DNA of 16,239 nt, taken from NCBI GenBank assembly GCA_964547905.1, contig CAZJPN010000028.1, positions 1-16,239 of the forward strand, given 5' to 3'. A model generated the notes under the pieces. The model was not told the DNA's origin and did not search any database. It saw only the letters and a program-made list of their open reading frames with translations. Positions within the stretch are counted from its first letter, which is position 1. Every line of letters begins with the position of its first letter. Made by a program: the position numbers and the translations under genes. Shown one piece after another: positions 6,231 through 13,954 of the stretch. Source of the stretch: JAJYLM01 sp964547905 (GTDB taxonomy: Bacteria > JAMCPX01).

Positions 6231-7487
6231 TTACAAATCAAGCACTGTATTCGCCTGCCCAAACGTCTTATCAAGCCTTTCTAAAACCCCTTTTGTCTCT
6301 TGCTCCGATATGATGAGGGGCGGCATAAGCTGGCTCACGGACGTGTCGTTGTTCGCATAGATACTGAGGATGCCGTTATCATAGCATGCCTTTGTCAAAA
6401 CAGGTCCGCACATCTCGTTTGCCATTTTCACACCCATCATCAAGCCAAGCTGCCTGAATGAAACAATGAGTTTTGGATATTTTTCTTTTAACCGCCTGAA
6501 GCCGTGCTCAAAAAGTAAAGAAATCGTATTAACATGCCTTAAAAAGGACTGGTCCGATGAAATCTCAAGCACCTTTATCGCAACAGGACAGCCGACCTCC
6601 GCGCCTCCAAAAGTGGAGACGTGAATAAAAGGATCATCTTTAAATACTGTTTCAAGCTTTTCTTTGAAACACGTAGCTGTCATTGGATACATGCCCCCGC
6701 TCAAACCTTTGCCGATAACAATAATGTCCGGAACAACGTCAAAATGCTCGATACCCCATAGCTTACCTGTTCTGCTGAGCCCTGTTTGCACCTCATCTAT
6801 GATCATAAGACTTCCATTTTTATCACACAGTTCCCTAACCTGCTTAAAATATCCTTTATCCGGTACGTACATCCCAAGCGTGGCAGGTACTGTTTCAAAC
6901 AGAACGGCAGCAGTTTGATTATTCATTGCCTTTTCAAGCGCGTTAATATCATTGAATACTACCTGTGAGAAATCGGGAGGCATCGGACCGAACGGTTTAC
7001 GGTATTTTTCATCGCCTGCAGCAAGCGCAAAACCAGTGTGTCCATGATAACCGCCTTTTGCAGAAATAATCCCGGGCCTTTTCGTATAAGCCCTTGCTAT
7101 CTTTATTGCAGCATCTATAGCCTCACCGCCGCTTACCCCGAATACGGTATACTTGATATCACCGGGCATAAGCTGTGCGAGCTTTTTTGCAAGTAAAGCT
7201 CTCTGCTCGCTTATCAAATGATGGTTGCCGACATCGAGCTCATCCATTGCCGATTTGAGAGTTTTTATAATTTCCGGATTGCGGTGCCCGAGATTAAATA
7301 CGCCGCCGTTGCTGTGACAGTTTATGAGCCTTTTTTCGCCGTCGACATCCCATATATAAATGCCTTCTCTTCTGCCAAAGATAAAATCCATGCCATAAGA
7401 AGTGAATGTATCTACCTTGCCCGAGGAAACATGGTCATGAAAAAGCTTTATGCTCTCCTGCTTTGGAATTTGATCAATATAGGTCAT
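6231..7487 (-). CDS. Class III PLP-dependent aminotransferase
   Basis: The 418-residue enzyme belongs to the ornithine/GABA/glutamate-1-semialdehyde type of fold-I aminotransferases. GVSGGEAID (117-125) is the PLP phosphate loop. YHGHTGFAL (147-155) stacks on the ring. MIIDEVQTGLSRTG (228-241) supplies D231 for the pyridine nitrogen. K260 in VIGKGLSGGMYP forms the Schiff base, and STFGGAEVGCP (291-301) closes the site. Substrate cannot be fixed; it is not an obvious HemL, ArgD or GabT by motif. AGAGGAG precedes the ATG. It is the first gene of a two-gene operon with the kinase-fold protein, which suggests that an amino compound is made or consumed together with a phosphotransfer step (inference). 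Confidence 0.92.
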   Translation of the reverse strand: MTYIDQIPKQESIKLFHDHVSSGKVDTFTSYGMDFIFGRREGIYIWDVDGEKRLINCHSNGGVFNLGHRNPEIIKTLKSAMDELDVGNHHLISEQRALLAKKLAQLMPGDIKYTVFGVSGGEAIDAAIKIARAYTKRPGIISAKGGYHGHTGFALAAGDEKYRKPFGPMPPDFSQVVFNDINALEKAMNNQTAAVLFETVPATLGMYVPDKGYFKQVRELCDKNGSLMIIDEVQTGLSRTGKLWGIEHFDVVPDIIVIGKGLSGGMYPMTATCFKEKLETVFKDDPFIHVSTFGGAEVGCPVAIKVLEISSDQSFLRHVNTISLLFEHGFRRLKEKYPKLIVSFRQLGLMMGVKMANEMCGPVLTKACYDNGILSIYANNDTSVSQLMPPLIISEQETKGVLERLDKTFGQANTVLDL

Positions 7488-7507
7488 ATTGTTCTCCTCT
7501 GAAGGTT

Positions 7508-7536
7508 CTTGTACGATCTTATCCTTACAAAATCAA
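7508..7536 (-). promoter_or_regulatory. Candidate promoter of the aminotransferase operon
   Basis: On the minus strand TTGATT (7531-7536) and TACAAG (7508-7513) have 17-base spacing. Transcription would start about 14 bases before the ATG, just upstream of AGAGGAGA. Both hexamers match the consensus at about four positions, so support is modest. Confidence 0.3.
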
Positions 7537-7555
7537 TGGAACCGGCCGGGATCTT

Positions 7556-7582
7556 ACATGCCCCTCCAGCGAGGCTGCATGT
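7556..7582. repeat. Hairpin in the divergent intergenic region
   Basis: ACATGC (7556-7561) pairs with GCATGT (7577-7582) and, inside, CCTC (7563-7566) with GAGG (7571-7574) around a CAGC loop. It lies between the divergent aminotransferase and hemerythrin promoters. It has no T run, and its role is unknown. Confidence 0.4.
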
Positions 7583-7606
7583 GAAAATCGGTTAAAACTG
7601 GAAAGT

Positions 7607-7635
7607 TTGAAGATTAAATGATATACTTTTATATA
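7607..7635 (+). promoter_or_regulatory. Candidate promoter of bacteriohemerythrin
   Basis: TTGAAG (7607-7612) and TATATA (7630-7635) are separated by 17 bases, giving a leader of about 25 nt that contains AAAGGATG before the ATG at 7668. Confidence 0.4.
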
Positions 7636-7667
7636 GGTCGTCAATTGTAAACCAAAAAGGATGTTGT

Positions 7668-8096
7668 ATGTCCCTAACATGGAATAAGAATTTATTAAGC
7701 GGAGTACACGAAATTGATGCTCAGCACAAGGAGTTGTTTAACTTAATTAATCGGTTTTTTGACGCTTGTGATCGTGGAAAAGGCAAGAAAGAAATCCTGT
7801 CTGTTTTCGAGTTTCTCAGTAATTATATACTCTATCATTTTAACACCGAAGAAGAGCAGATGATTAAATATGATTATCCACACTATACAGACCATAAGCA
7901 AAAACACATAGACTTTAAAAAAGATTATGAAGAGTTGAAAAAGAAGTTAGAAAGCGCTTTCTATGAGTCATCAGTACTGAATGAACTTCGGGCTCAGATA
8001 GAAACCAATTGGCTGCTTGGAGAGTGGTGGATAAATCATATAAATAAAGTTGACAAAGAATTAGGCATATTTTTAAAGTCAAAGGGTGCACACTGA
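7668..8096 (+). CDS. Bacteriohemerythrin
   Basis: The 142-residue single-domain hemerythrin should form a four-helix bundle with a non-heme di-iron site that binds O2 reversibly. All seven expected ligands are visible: H20 in DAQHKELF, H57 and E61 in YHFNTEEE, H76 and H80 in DHKQKH, H124 and D129 in HINKVD. The WNKNLLSGVHEIDAQH start is the standard bacterial form, and there is no signal or membrane segment, so it is cytoplasmic. In anaerobes and microaerophiles such proteins are proposed to store, deliver or scavenge oxygen. It has its own candidate promoter and is a single-gene unit, divergent from the aminotransferase operon and convergent with the amidohydrolase. Confidence 0.96.
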   Translation: MSLTWNKNLLSGVHEIDAQHKELFNLINRFFDACDRGKGKKEILSVFEFLSNYILYHFNTEEEQMIKYDYPHYTDHKQKHIDFKKDYEELKKKLESAFYESSVLNELRAQIETNWLLGEWWINHINKVDKELGIFLKSKGAH

Positions 8097-8114
8097 ATCA
8101 TATCGCTGTTAGCA

Positions 8115-8148
8115 GCACCATTCAATATGCTTTTACAGAACATGGTGC
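8115..8148. terminator. Possible hairpin between convergent genes
   Basis: GCACCAT (8115-8121) and ATGGTGC (8142-8148) can pair around a 20-base loop between the convergent hemerythrin and amidohydrolase genes. There is no T tract and the loop is long, so a terminator role is uncertain. Confidence 0.25.
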
Positions 8149-8184
8149 ATGTAATGGTAGCAAATATATCGAATAGCAAGCGAG

Positions 8185-8988
8185 CTATAAAGAATAGGAT
8201 TCATTGGGGGGGATGACTGTTCTTTGCCCTTGATCATAGAAGGCAATGGCATTTTCATAAAATACTTTTCTTGCTTTTTCCTCACCCAGTGCTTCTACAA
8301 CAAGCATAAGATCATCGTCTGTATAAGGCATTGAAACACGAGGAGACGGCAGATCAGTACCGAAAATCAATGAACCAGGATTAGCAGAATAAAGTTCTTT
8401 CAAAGCATTTTTTATATCAAGATTTACCCTTCCGAATCCACTTGCTTTTACATATACGCCATGTTCAACAAGCTTCAGAAGCATTTCAAAACCATCTTTT
8501 GAAAGTCCGAGATGATCTATGCTGACTCTTGGAATAGAAGTTAATATGTTCGATAACCCGGCAAGATTTTTTGAATCTAAATAAAGTTCTGTATGCCACC
8601 CCACGGTATCATAAACTCGTTTGGAAAGGCTTTCTAAATGTTCTACCTTTTCAGAACCGCCGCGATACAGATTAAAGCGGATACCTCGCACCCCGGCAGC
8701 ATTGAGCTTTATTAACTCTTCATCAGAAACTGTACACGGCAACTGGGTTACACCCACAAAACGTGGACCAAGTTTTTGCAGTGCATCATATAAATATGAT
8801 TGATCAAAAGCTTGAAATGAACCGGAGACAACAACTCCACCTGCAAGATCAAAAGTTTTCGTACGCTGCAGGTATTGCTCACAGGTAAATTCCTCCGGCA
8901 GGTAACCATTGTTTGGCACAAGGGGAAAACGCTTGTCGATAATGTGAAAATGGCTATCGAAGATTTTATAATGCTTTAAATTAATCAT
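8185..8988 (-). CDS. Amidohydrolase-2 family metal-dependent hydrolase
   Basis: The 267-residue TIM-barrel protein fits COG3618-type amidohydrolases (lactonase or decarboxylase relatives). The metal motif HxH is H13-x-H15 in DSHFHI. H159 in IDHLG and D212 in FGTDLPSPR complete the usual site, and YVKASGFGR (179-187) lies on the strand before. The specific reaction cannot be told; related enzymes hydrolyse sugar lactones or 2-pyrone-4,6-dicarboxylate. TGGAG lies about 8 bases before the ATG at 8988. A run of seven G at 8206-8212 (Pro codons near the C-terminus) is a potential slippage site, but only about nine residues follow it. No functional partner gene is adjacent. Confidence 0.85.
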   Translation of the reverse strand: MINLKHYKIFDSHFHIIDKRFPLVPNNGYLPEEFTCEQYLQRTKTFDLAGGVVVSGSFQAFDQSYLYDALQKLGPRFVGVTQLPCTVSDEELIKLNAAGVRGIRFNLYRGGSEKVEHLESLSKRVYDTVGWHTELYLDSKNLAGLSNILTSIPRVSIDHLGLSKDGFEMLLKLVEHGVYVKASGFGRVNLDIKNALKELYSANPGSLIFGTDLPSPRVSMPYTDDDLMLVVEALGEEKARKVFYENAIAFYDQGQRTVIPPNESYSL

Positions 8989-9401
8989 ATTCAGACTCCA
9001 TAACGCAACGACTGATAAATGCGTTTACATGCTCACTTTATACAATAAATCCTTTGCAACAGGCAATGCATTTAAAGAACGGGAAAATGATAATTGAAGA
9101 ACAAGCCCCCATTTTCATAGAAGATTCAGGATATGGTGTGTCTGGAAATGAGGAACAGCTGTTCCCTATAAACCAAGTCAGGGACTGCCCCTTGTCTCCA
9201 AAGATTGTAAATCAGTGCTGTAATTTTTAAACCGCCCCCTGATAAGGGGGCAATGGGGGTTATGCTTTAAGGATATATTTGATTTGTCAAACTAAAAGAT
9301 TTGACCCCTGATTGCAACTGATTGCATTTAAAAACTTTTTCACGGTTTTTTGTTTAAATTAATCATTCCACATGAGTGAAACGAAAGAGAGCTGCTGAAA
9401 C
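8989..9401. other. Non-coding mosaic of palindromes and repeat-like strings
   Basis: No supportable gene lies in these about 410 bases. They hold a perfect 14-bp palindrome GGAACAGCTGTTCC (9152-9165), a CAGGGACTGCCCC-type string near 9179-9191, the strong hairpin at 9234-9251, and an AGATTTGACCCC string near 9297-9308 that can pair with the preceding TTGTCAAA. Such strings are familiar from dispersed repeats in many genomes. The region directly follows the truncated 3' end of the KdpD-like gene, so it may mark an old rearrangement. Confidence 0.45.
9234..9251. repeat. GC-rich hairpin
   Basis: GCCCCCT (9234-9240) pairs with AGGGGGC (9245-9251) around a four-base GATA loop, and CAATGGGGG follows. 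It looks like a dispersed intergenic hairpin. On the minus strand GGTTTAAAAATT follows, so weak termination of KdpD transcripts is possible. Confidence 0.5.
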
Positions 9402-11345
9402 CTATCCGGGCTTGCTCCGCTCTATAGCCATGGCGCCCAGGCGTGCAATGGTCTCCATGACCGCCATGTTCTCGGGCGTTATCACCTGTCCCGCATCTCT
9501 GAAAAGGAAACCGATCACACCTATTGTTTTATCTTCCACCATCATGGGCAGATACGTGGCTCGTTCCTGCGGCAACGTATTTGTTCCGTGTCCTGCTGAC
9601 TGCTTGTTCATCAACACCCATGACGCTACTGCCAAAACCTTTTCATTGACCTCGAATCCAGTAGTTTTTGCCTTCACAGCGAGTTTATCGGTGGAAGAAA
9701 AAAAAATCGCCATATCGCATCGGAATATCTGGGTGGTATGGCGTACCAGTATTGCAATGACCTGTTCTTCGTTGCTGGCAGTTACCAGGTCCCTGCTTAA
9801 GCCGTAGAATGCTATATTTTTTGCTTCACTCTGTTTCAGCATTTCCATTTTGTTGCGCAGTTTATACGCCAGATTGCTTATTACGATGGCGATGGCCATG
9901 TAAATGGTATACGAAAAAAAATAGCCGGTGTCGGAGATTGCAAAACTGTAATATGGCGTCACAAAAAGATAGTCAAAAATCACTATACTTACGGCGGCTG
10001 AAATGAACGATGGTCCTCTGCCAATATAGATCGCACTTGCGATAACGGGTAACAGGAGTAAAAACAACAGGTTGATCTGGCTGAGGTGATTACGGAGAAC
10101 GAATGCAATAAGAGAGACAGTAACAACGGAAAGTATGCCCCCTGCATATTTTTTCGGGCCTGAGGTGATCGACGGTTTTTTGAACGCCATCCGTGTTTTT
10201 TTAGCGTCGACTTTTGCGTCGATCATGTAGACATCGATATTGGGTGTTTTCGTCAGAATCTTTTGTGAAATCGATGGAAACAGACCAAAATGACGGCTTT
10301 TCCCCAGAACGAGCATAGTCACATTATTGTCCTGAACATAATCCACTAAAACCTGTACCACGTCGTTCCCCTTCGTCCAGACTATATTGGCTCCGAGCCT
10401 CTTCGCCAGATCTATAGCCTTATTCAGCCAGTCCTTCTCCTGCTGTGAAAGTCTATTATGTTTTTCTGTTTCTACATAGAAAGCGATCCACTCGGCACCG
10501 GATTCATTGGCCAGCCTGAATGCAGATCGAACCAATTTTTCTGCAAAGGGACTTGCGTATACAGCGGCAACAATAAACTCCTTTGCAGGCCATGGTCCGG
10601 CAATTGCGTGGGCATGCATATAGCCGCGCATCTTCTCGTCCACACGGTCTGCAACGATCCTGAGTGCAAGCTGCCGAAGCGCCAGCAGGTTCCCGGGACG
10701 GAAAAAGCTGTTCACCGCAAGTCCTGCCATATCCTTTACATACACCTTCCCCTCGCCGAGCCTTTTGAGCAGCTCCTCAGGCGGCAGATCGATCAGTTTG
10801 ATCTCATTCGCGGATTCGATAAATGTGTCGGGGACCGTTTCACGTATCCTGATGCCCGTTATCTGGGAAATGGTATCGTTCAAGCTGTCAATATGCTGGA
10901 CATTCAATGTTGTATAGACATCGATGCCGGCGTTGAGTATCTCTTCTATGTCCTGATAGCGTTTTGCATTGTGTGAGCCGGGTGCGTTGGTATGGGCGAG
11001 TTCGTCAACAATGACCAGCTTCGGCTTCCGCGCGAAAACCTTTTCCAGATTTGTTTCCCTGAGCTTTACACCCATGTACTCGATTACAAGCGGAGGGATG
11101 ACTTCCAGTCCATCAAGCAGGGCATCGGTCTCAACCCTGTTGTGGGTTTCCGCATAGCCCAGGACCACATCTATCCCCTCGTTTTTGCGCTGCCGTGCAT
11201 CGGTCAGCATGGCAAAGGTCTTGCCCACGCCCGGGGCGAACCCGAAATACACGGTAAGCTTGCCGCGGGCTTTTAAAGCCTCTTCCTGCTGCGTCAGCCT
11301 CAACAGTGCTTCAGGCGAGGGTCTTTTGTATTCTTCATCAGCCAT
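9402..11345 (-). CDS. kdpD: KdpD-like sensor lacking the histidine kinase core
   Basis: The 647-residue protein reproduces the sensory two thirds of KdpD. The KdpD domain (about 25-235) has a Walker A-like GFAPGVGKT (35-43) and LVIVDELAHTNAPGS (110-124). A universal-stress-like domain spans about 255-375. Four DUF4118 membrane segments lie between about 402 and 495, with IGRGPSFISAAVS and FDYLFVTP. A GAF domain spans about 510-640. It ends at AMAIERSKPG, just where HisKA and HATPase_c should begin, about 250 residues short of usual KdpD length. A visual scan downstream shows no SHDLRTPL-type motif, so this is a truncation or a natural kinase-less variant. Without the kinase it cannot phosphorylate KdpE. 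It could still sense K+ or turgor or bind nucleotide. No kdpE or kdpFABC is nearby. GAGG precedes the ATG. Confidence 0.88.
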   Translation of the reverse strand: MADEEYKRPSPEALLRLTQQEEALKARGKLTVYFGFAPGVGKTFAMLTDARQRKNEGIDVVLGYAETHNRVETDALLDGLEVIPPLVIEYMGVKLRETNLEKVFARKPKLVIVDELAHTNAPGSHNAKRYQDIEEILNAGIDVYTTLNVQHIDSLNDTISQITGIRIRETVPDTFIESANEIKLIDLPPEELLKRLGEGKVYVKDMAGLAVNSFFRPGNLLALRQLALRIVADRVDEKMRGYMHAHAIAGPWPAKEFIVAAVYASPFAEKLVRSAFRLANESGAEWIAFYVETEKHNRLSQQEKDWLNKAIDLAKRLGANIVWTKGNDVVQVLVDYVQDNNVTMLVLGKSRHFGLFPSISQKILTKTPNIDVYMIDAKVDAKKTRMAFKKPSITSGPKKYAGGILSVVTVSLIAFVLRNHLSQINLLFLLLLPVIASAIYIGRGPSFISAAVSIVIFDYLFVTPYYSFAISDTGYFFSYTIYMAIAIVISNLAYKLRNKMEMLKQSEAKNIAFYGLSRDLVTASNEEQVIAILVRHTTQIFRCDMAIFFSSTDKLAVKAKTTGFEVNEKVLAVASWVLMNKQSAGHGTNTLPQERATYLPMMVEDKTIGVIGFLFRDAGQVITPENMAVMETIARLGAMAIERSKPG

Positions 11346-11378
11346 ACATTATCCTCAACCTATCAATAAAAACTTAAA

Positions 11379-11432
11379 TCAAGCAATGCAATAAAGAATA
11401 GTCAGGATTATGTACAACTTTTTCTTATCCAT
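11379..11432 (-). pseudogene. Remnant 5' end of a second AlbA_2-type gene (17 codons)
   Basis: An ATG at 11432 preceded by GAAGGAAC opens a 17-codon frame starting MDKKKLYIIL. The AlbA_2 ATPase gene starts MDKKELKIIM. Similarity continues upstream through the leader for about 45 bases. It looks like the start of a tandem paralogue whose body was lost, although a chance-preserved dispersed repeat extending over the start codon is also possible. Confidence 0.4.
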
Positions 11433-11480
11433 TTTGTTCCTTCAAACTACCTTGCTAAAACGTGCCACTGTTCCGTTATT
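11395..11480 (-). repeat. Leader repeat, degraded copy (REP-like copy 2)
   Basis: Read on the minus strand, GGAACAGTGGCACGTTTTAG, then TTTGAAGGAACA and ATGGATAAGAA, parallel GGGACAGCGGCCCGTTTGAG, TTTGAAAGGACA and ATGGATAAGAA at 12850-12928. The order and spacing are conserved. The core, AAACGTGCCACTGTTCC on the plus strand (11458-11474), is shared with the copy near 155-170. Confidence 0.6.
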
Positions 11481-11502
11481 TTGTCACTTCTAATCATTGT
11501 GT

Positions 11503-12879
11503 TCATTTCCCAAGAACCTCCCAATGTCCACCTTTATCCGGGCCGACTCTTTTAAGCAGTTTTAATTTTTTTAGCTTTTCAATATTTTTTTTGATTGTAT
11601 CTGGGCTTATATCTAATCGTTTAGCCAATTGCTCCCTTGTTAGATTATTAACTTTCTCCAATAGTTTTAATATCGCCGTCTGATTGGGAGTTATATTTTC
11701 TGGGTATTTTCTGGGTATTTTCTGGGTAGGTTCCATCGATTCCTCTTTTGCGAGTTTCAGGTACTCATGGCTTTGCTTGAACGTCACATAAAAATAATTC
11801 TCATTGAACTCTATGTGCGGGAATGGAGCATTTTCTTTCTTGCAGATTTCTTTTATTCTCTCAAAACCGGTCCCCATTTTTTCACCGAAGTGGATCTTGG
11901 CAAATAGATCGGCAATGATATGATTTCTCCTGAACACTGTTTTGCCCAGAACGAAATTACACGGTTTTTGCCAATAGTTTTCAATCTTGATCCTGTCGGG
12001 CAAAAATCTCAGGATGTTGTTGTGTCCATGCTCAAAATAATATTTATGCATTACAGAATTTATAACCGCTTCCCGTATGCTATCAAAAGGATATTCGTAT
12101 ATATTCTCTCTCCGGGGCTTACCTGTAAATCTATAGGCGACCTTTGAATACAGCCTTACAAATTTCATAACCTCTTCTACGATTTCAAATGCATTACCCT
12201 CTATTTCTTTCCTGTCGATAATATCAACACCGGCATTGTCTTTGAATAATGCTACCGTAAAAACAGACCACGGAATGAACCTTTGAGGCTCTTGGGCAAA
12301 AAACAACACGCCGGCGTTGTTGAAATAAAGCTTGCCTTCCTGTTTCTCGGCAACGCCAAGACTGACAAGCATCCTCTCGGTATCATCGATTTCGGAGATC
12401 TCGGCAAGCTGAAGGAACCTTTTAAATCCATCCTTGTCAAAGTCTTTGGGGTAACTGAATTTTGGCTCTATGAGTTCATCAAATCTTATCTTACCCTCGG
12501 ACTTAAAAAAGTCTATGATGTCGTCTCGTGACATCTTTTGAGAATTTGGTCCGATTCTCTTGTAAAACCCGGATGAGCATTCATAAGGCTTGTCGTCGCC
12601 TTCCCTGATATTAATTATGAGGACGTTGTCGAAACTCTCGAATAAGAGCTTAGCTTTCGGTCTGCAGTTGTTTGCTATGTCCTGAATTCTTGACTTTAAC
12701 TCGTTCGTAATGGGAATGCCCTTGATCGTACCACCATCAGTGACACCGAGCAATATCTTGCCCCCGGAAGAATTGGCAAAGGCAACAATCTCCTTGTCAA
12801 GATTGCCCAACCCTTCTTTGAACTCAACCTTATAGCCCTCGCCTTCTTTCATTATTATTTTCAATTCCTTCTTATCCAT
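11503..12879 (-). CDS. AlbA_2/Schlafen-like ATP-binding protein with C-terminal winged helix
   Basis: The 458-residue protein has an N-terminal AlbA_2 (divergent AAA_4, PF04326) domain at about 10-130, with EGYKVEFKEGLGNLDKEIVA, FANSSGGKILLGVTD and FYKRIGPNSQ. A GHKL-like HATPase_c_4 domain follows at about 260-370: REAVINSVMHKYY, FLPDRIKIENY, GTGFERI. A winged helix lies at 397-458 (TAILKLLEKVNNLTREQLAKRL and beyond). Family members are annotated as putative transcriptional regulators or RecG-related ATPases, and some lie in defence islands. The true role is unknown. AAAGGAC precedes the ATG. It is the last gene of the minus-strand block and follows the DUF5655 nuclease gene by 59 bases. Residues 385-395 are encoded by three perfect 11-bp repeats, an obvious slippage site. 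Confidence 0.9.
   Translation of the reverse strand: MDKKELKIIMKEGEGYKVEFKEGLGNLDKEIVAFANSSGGKILLGVTDGGTIKGIPITNELKSRIQDIANNCRPKAKLLFESFDNVLIINIREGDDKPYECSSGFYKRIGPNSQKMSRDDIIDFFKSEGKIRFDELIEPKFSYPKDFDKDGFKRFLQLAEISEIDDTERMLVSLGVAEKQEGKLYFNNAGVLFFAQEPQRFIPWSVFTVALFKDNAGVDIIDRKEIEGNAFEIVEEVMKFVRLYSKVAYRFTGKPRRENIYEYPFDSIREAVINSVMHKYYFEHGHNNILRFLPDRIKIENYWQKPCNFVLGKTVFRRNHIIADLFAKIHFGEKMGTGFERIKEICKKENAPFPHIEFNENYFYVTFKQSHEYLKLAKEESMEPTQKIPRKYPENITPNQTAILKLLEKVNNLTREQLAKRLDISPDTIKKNIEKLKKLKLLKRVGPDKGGHWEVLGK
11695..11727 (-). repeat. Three perfect 11-bp tandem repeats inside the AlbA_2 gene
   Basis: The unit ACCCAGAAAAT (coding strand) is repeated three times without a mismatch. Because 11 is not a multiple of 3, the copies are read in different frames as TQKI-PRKY-PEN (residues 385-395). 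Loss or gain of one unit would shift the frame just before the winged helix. Three units (33 bp) keep the full frame. Confidence 0.9.
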
Positions 12880-12928
12880 TCTTGTCCTTTCAAATCAACC
12901 CGCTCAAACGGGCCGCTGTCCCGGGTTT
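12850..12928 (-). repeat. Leader repeat, functional copy (REP-like copy 3)
   Basis: This is the leader, ribosome site and first codons of the AlbA_2 gene. It contains GGGACAGCGGCCCGTTTGAG, which can form a short stem (CCCG with CGGG), followed by TTTGAAAGGACA and the ATG. A degraded copy lies at 11395-11480, and the core recurs near 155-170. Confidence 0.6.
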
Positions 12929-12938
12929 TCGATCAATC

Positions 12939-13880
12939 TTAGCCGCCGATATTCTTATATGCCATGAGAATAAATTCTTTCGATTTCTCAAATTCCTCTT
13001 GGTTCTTTATAGCAATCTCAATATCTCCGGTTCCATAATGACCGATATTTTTTACATCTCTTGCATTTTGGGGCATATCCTTTACTTCTTCAGGATTAAT
13101 TTTGAGGAATAGGGTGATTTTGTTTTTTCGCACTTCCATACAAACAAAATTTTGTGTTGTTTTGTAGGCCACATAAAACTTTTTAGGGTTTTCTACGATC
13201 GAGTCATCTATTCCTAATATAAAGCTTTGTATCGATTGGATAGTCTCCTTTATTTTCCCGTCTGCCTTTTCTAAATGCTTTTCAAAAGTATATGAACCAG
13301 AGGCACGTGTCAGTGCCGCTTTTTTGCCGGCCGCAACCATAACCGGATTTTTACCATTCGAACCTGATGGTATACTTTCAGGCAATATTGTTGATTTTCT
13401 GAATACCTCATCTAAATAAAACGATCCATTCTCATAAAGCTTATATTCCCATAATTCGATATTCGCGCCCATCATTTGCACGGCATGAAGATCATATTTT
13501 TTATATCCGGGAGCGATACAAATAACCCGGATATCCGTCCAATCAACCTCTTTTTTACTCCCAAAAGCCTTGTCCACAGCAATCTGGAAATCTCCCTTGT
13601 GGTCTCTGATCCATGATAAATAAAACAAGCTCTGGTTAATTAATTCAGAGGATTCGACATTTTTATATTCTATGATTACAGGATTATCGTCTTCCGATAA
13701 AGCGAGGGTATCTATCCTTCCGGCATGAACCGGTCCAGTTGTAAACTCGGTAGCTATAAACCTGCAATTAAAAATAGTGCCTAAATTCTTTTCAATGAGG
13801 GATTGCAGTTCCTTCTCATTCGTAAATCTGGTTTGTTTGATTAAAGTCAGTTTATTTTTATCTTTTTGGAAAAGAGCCAT
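12939..13880 (-). CDS. PD-(D/E)XK nuclease-like protein with C-terminal DUF5655 domain
   Basis: The 313-residue protein combines two parts. Residues about 15-165 fit the NucS/DUF91-like restriction-endonuclease fold: helix NEKELQSLIEKNL with E24, GRIDTLALSEDD with D57, and VIIEYKN with E71-x-K73, the full PD-(D/E)XK triad. TDIRVICIAPGY and MGANIELWEYKLY complete the core strands. Residues about 198-313 match DUF5655: EKADGKIKETIQSIQSFI, KKFYVAYKTTQNFVCMEV, HYGTGDIEIAI. Such proteins are often annotated as endonucleases of unknown specificity and may cleave branched or damaged DNA. AGGAGATT precedes the ATG. It lies between the PLD nuclease (74-base gap) and the AlbA_2 gene, all on one strand. 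Confidence 0.82.
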   Translation of the reverse strand: MALFQKDKNKLTLIKQTRFTNEKELQSLIEKNLGTIFNCRFIATEFTTGPVHAGRIDTLALSEDDNPVIIEYKNVESSELINQSLFYLSWIRDHKGDFQIAVDKAFGSKKEVDWTDIRVICIAPGYKKYDLHAVQMMGANIELWEYKLYENGSFYLDEVFRKSTILPESIPSGSNGKNPVMVAAGKKAALTRASGSYTFEKHLEKADGKIKETIQSIQSFILGIDDSIVENPKKFYVAYKTTQNFVCMEVRKNKITLFLKINPEEVKDMPQNARDVKNIGHYGTGDIEIAIKNQEEFEKSKEFILMAYKNIGG

Positions 13881-13954
13881 TATAATCTCCTATAGTCAAT
13901 TTTTATTATAAAAAACATCATTGTTTGCCGTAGAATGTGAAGCTTGCAGTGCAT

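Noticed and set aside
5816..6313. 165-codon plus-strand open frame across two genes
   Set aside because: It is antisense to the kinase-fold protein and the end of the aminotransferase, both well supported by motifs.
7540..7600. tRNA or small structured RNA in the divergent intergenic region
   Set aside because: Only one short hairpin is present, with no cloverleaf, T-loop consensus or CCA end.
9376..9807. Long plus-strand open frame opposite the KdpD-like gene
   Set aside because: It is antisense to the conserved GAF region and has no recognisable domain or ribosome site.
10458..10976. 172-codon plus-strand open frame
   Set aside because: It lies wholly opposite the USP and KdpD domains, and its Cys/His-rich composition is typical of a shadow frame.
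11695..11727. CRISPR-like array
   Set aside because: The repeats are contiguous 11-bp units without spacers, inside a coding gene, and no cas gene is present.
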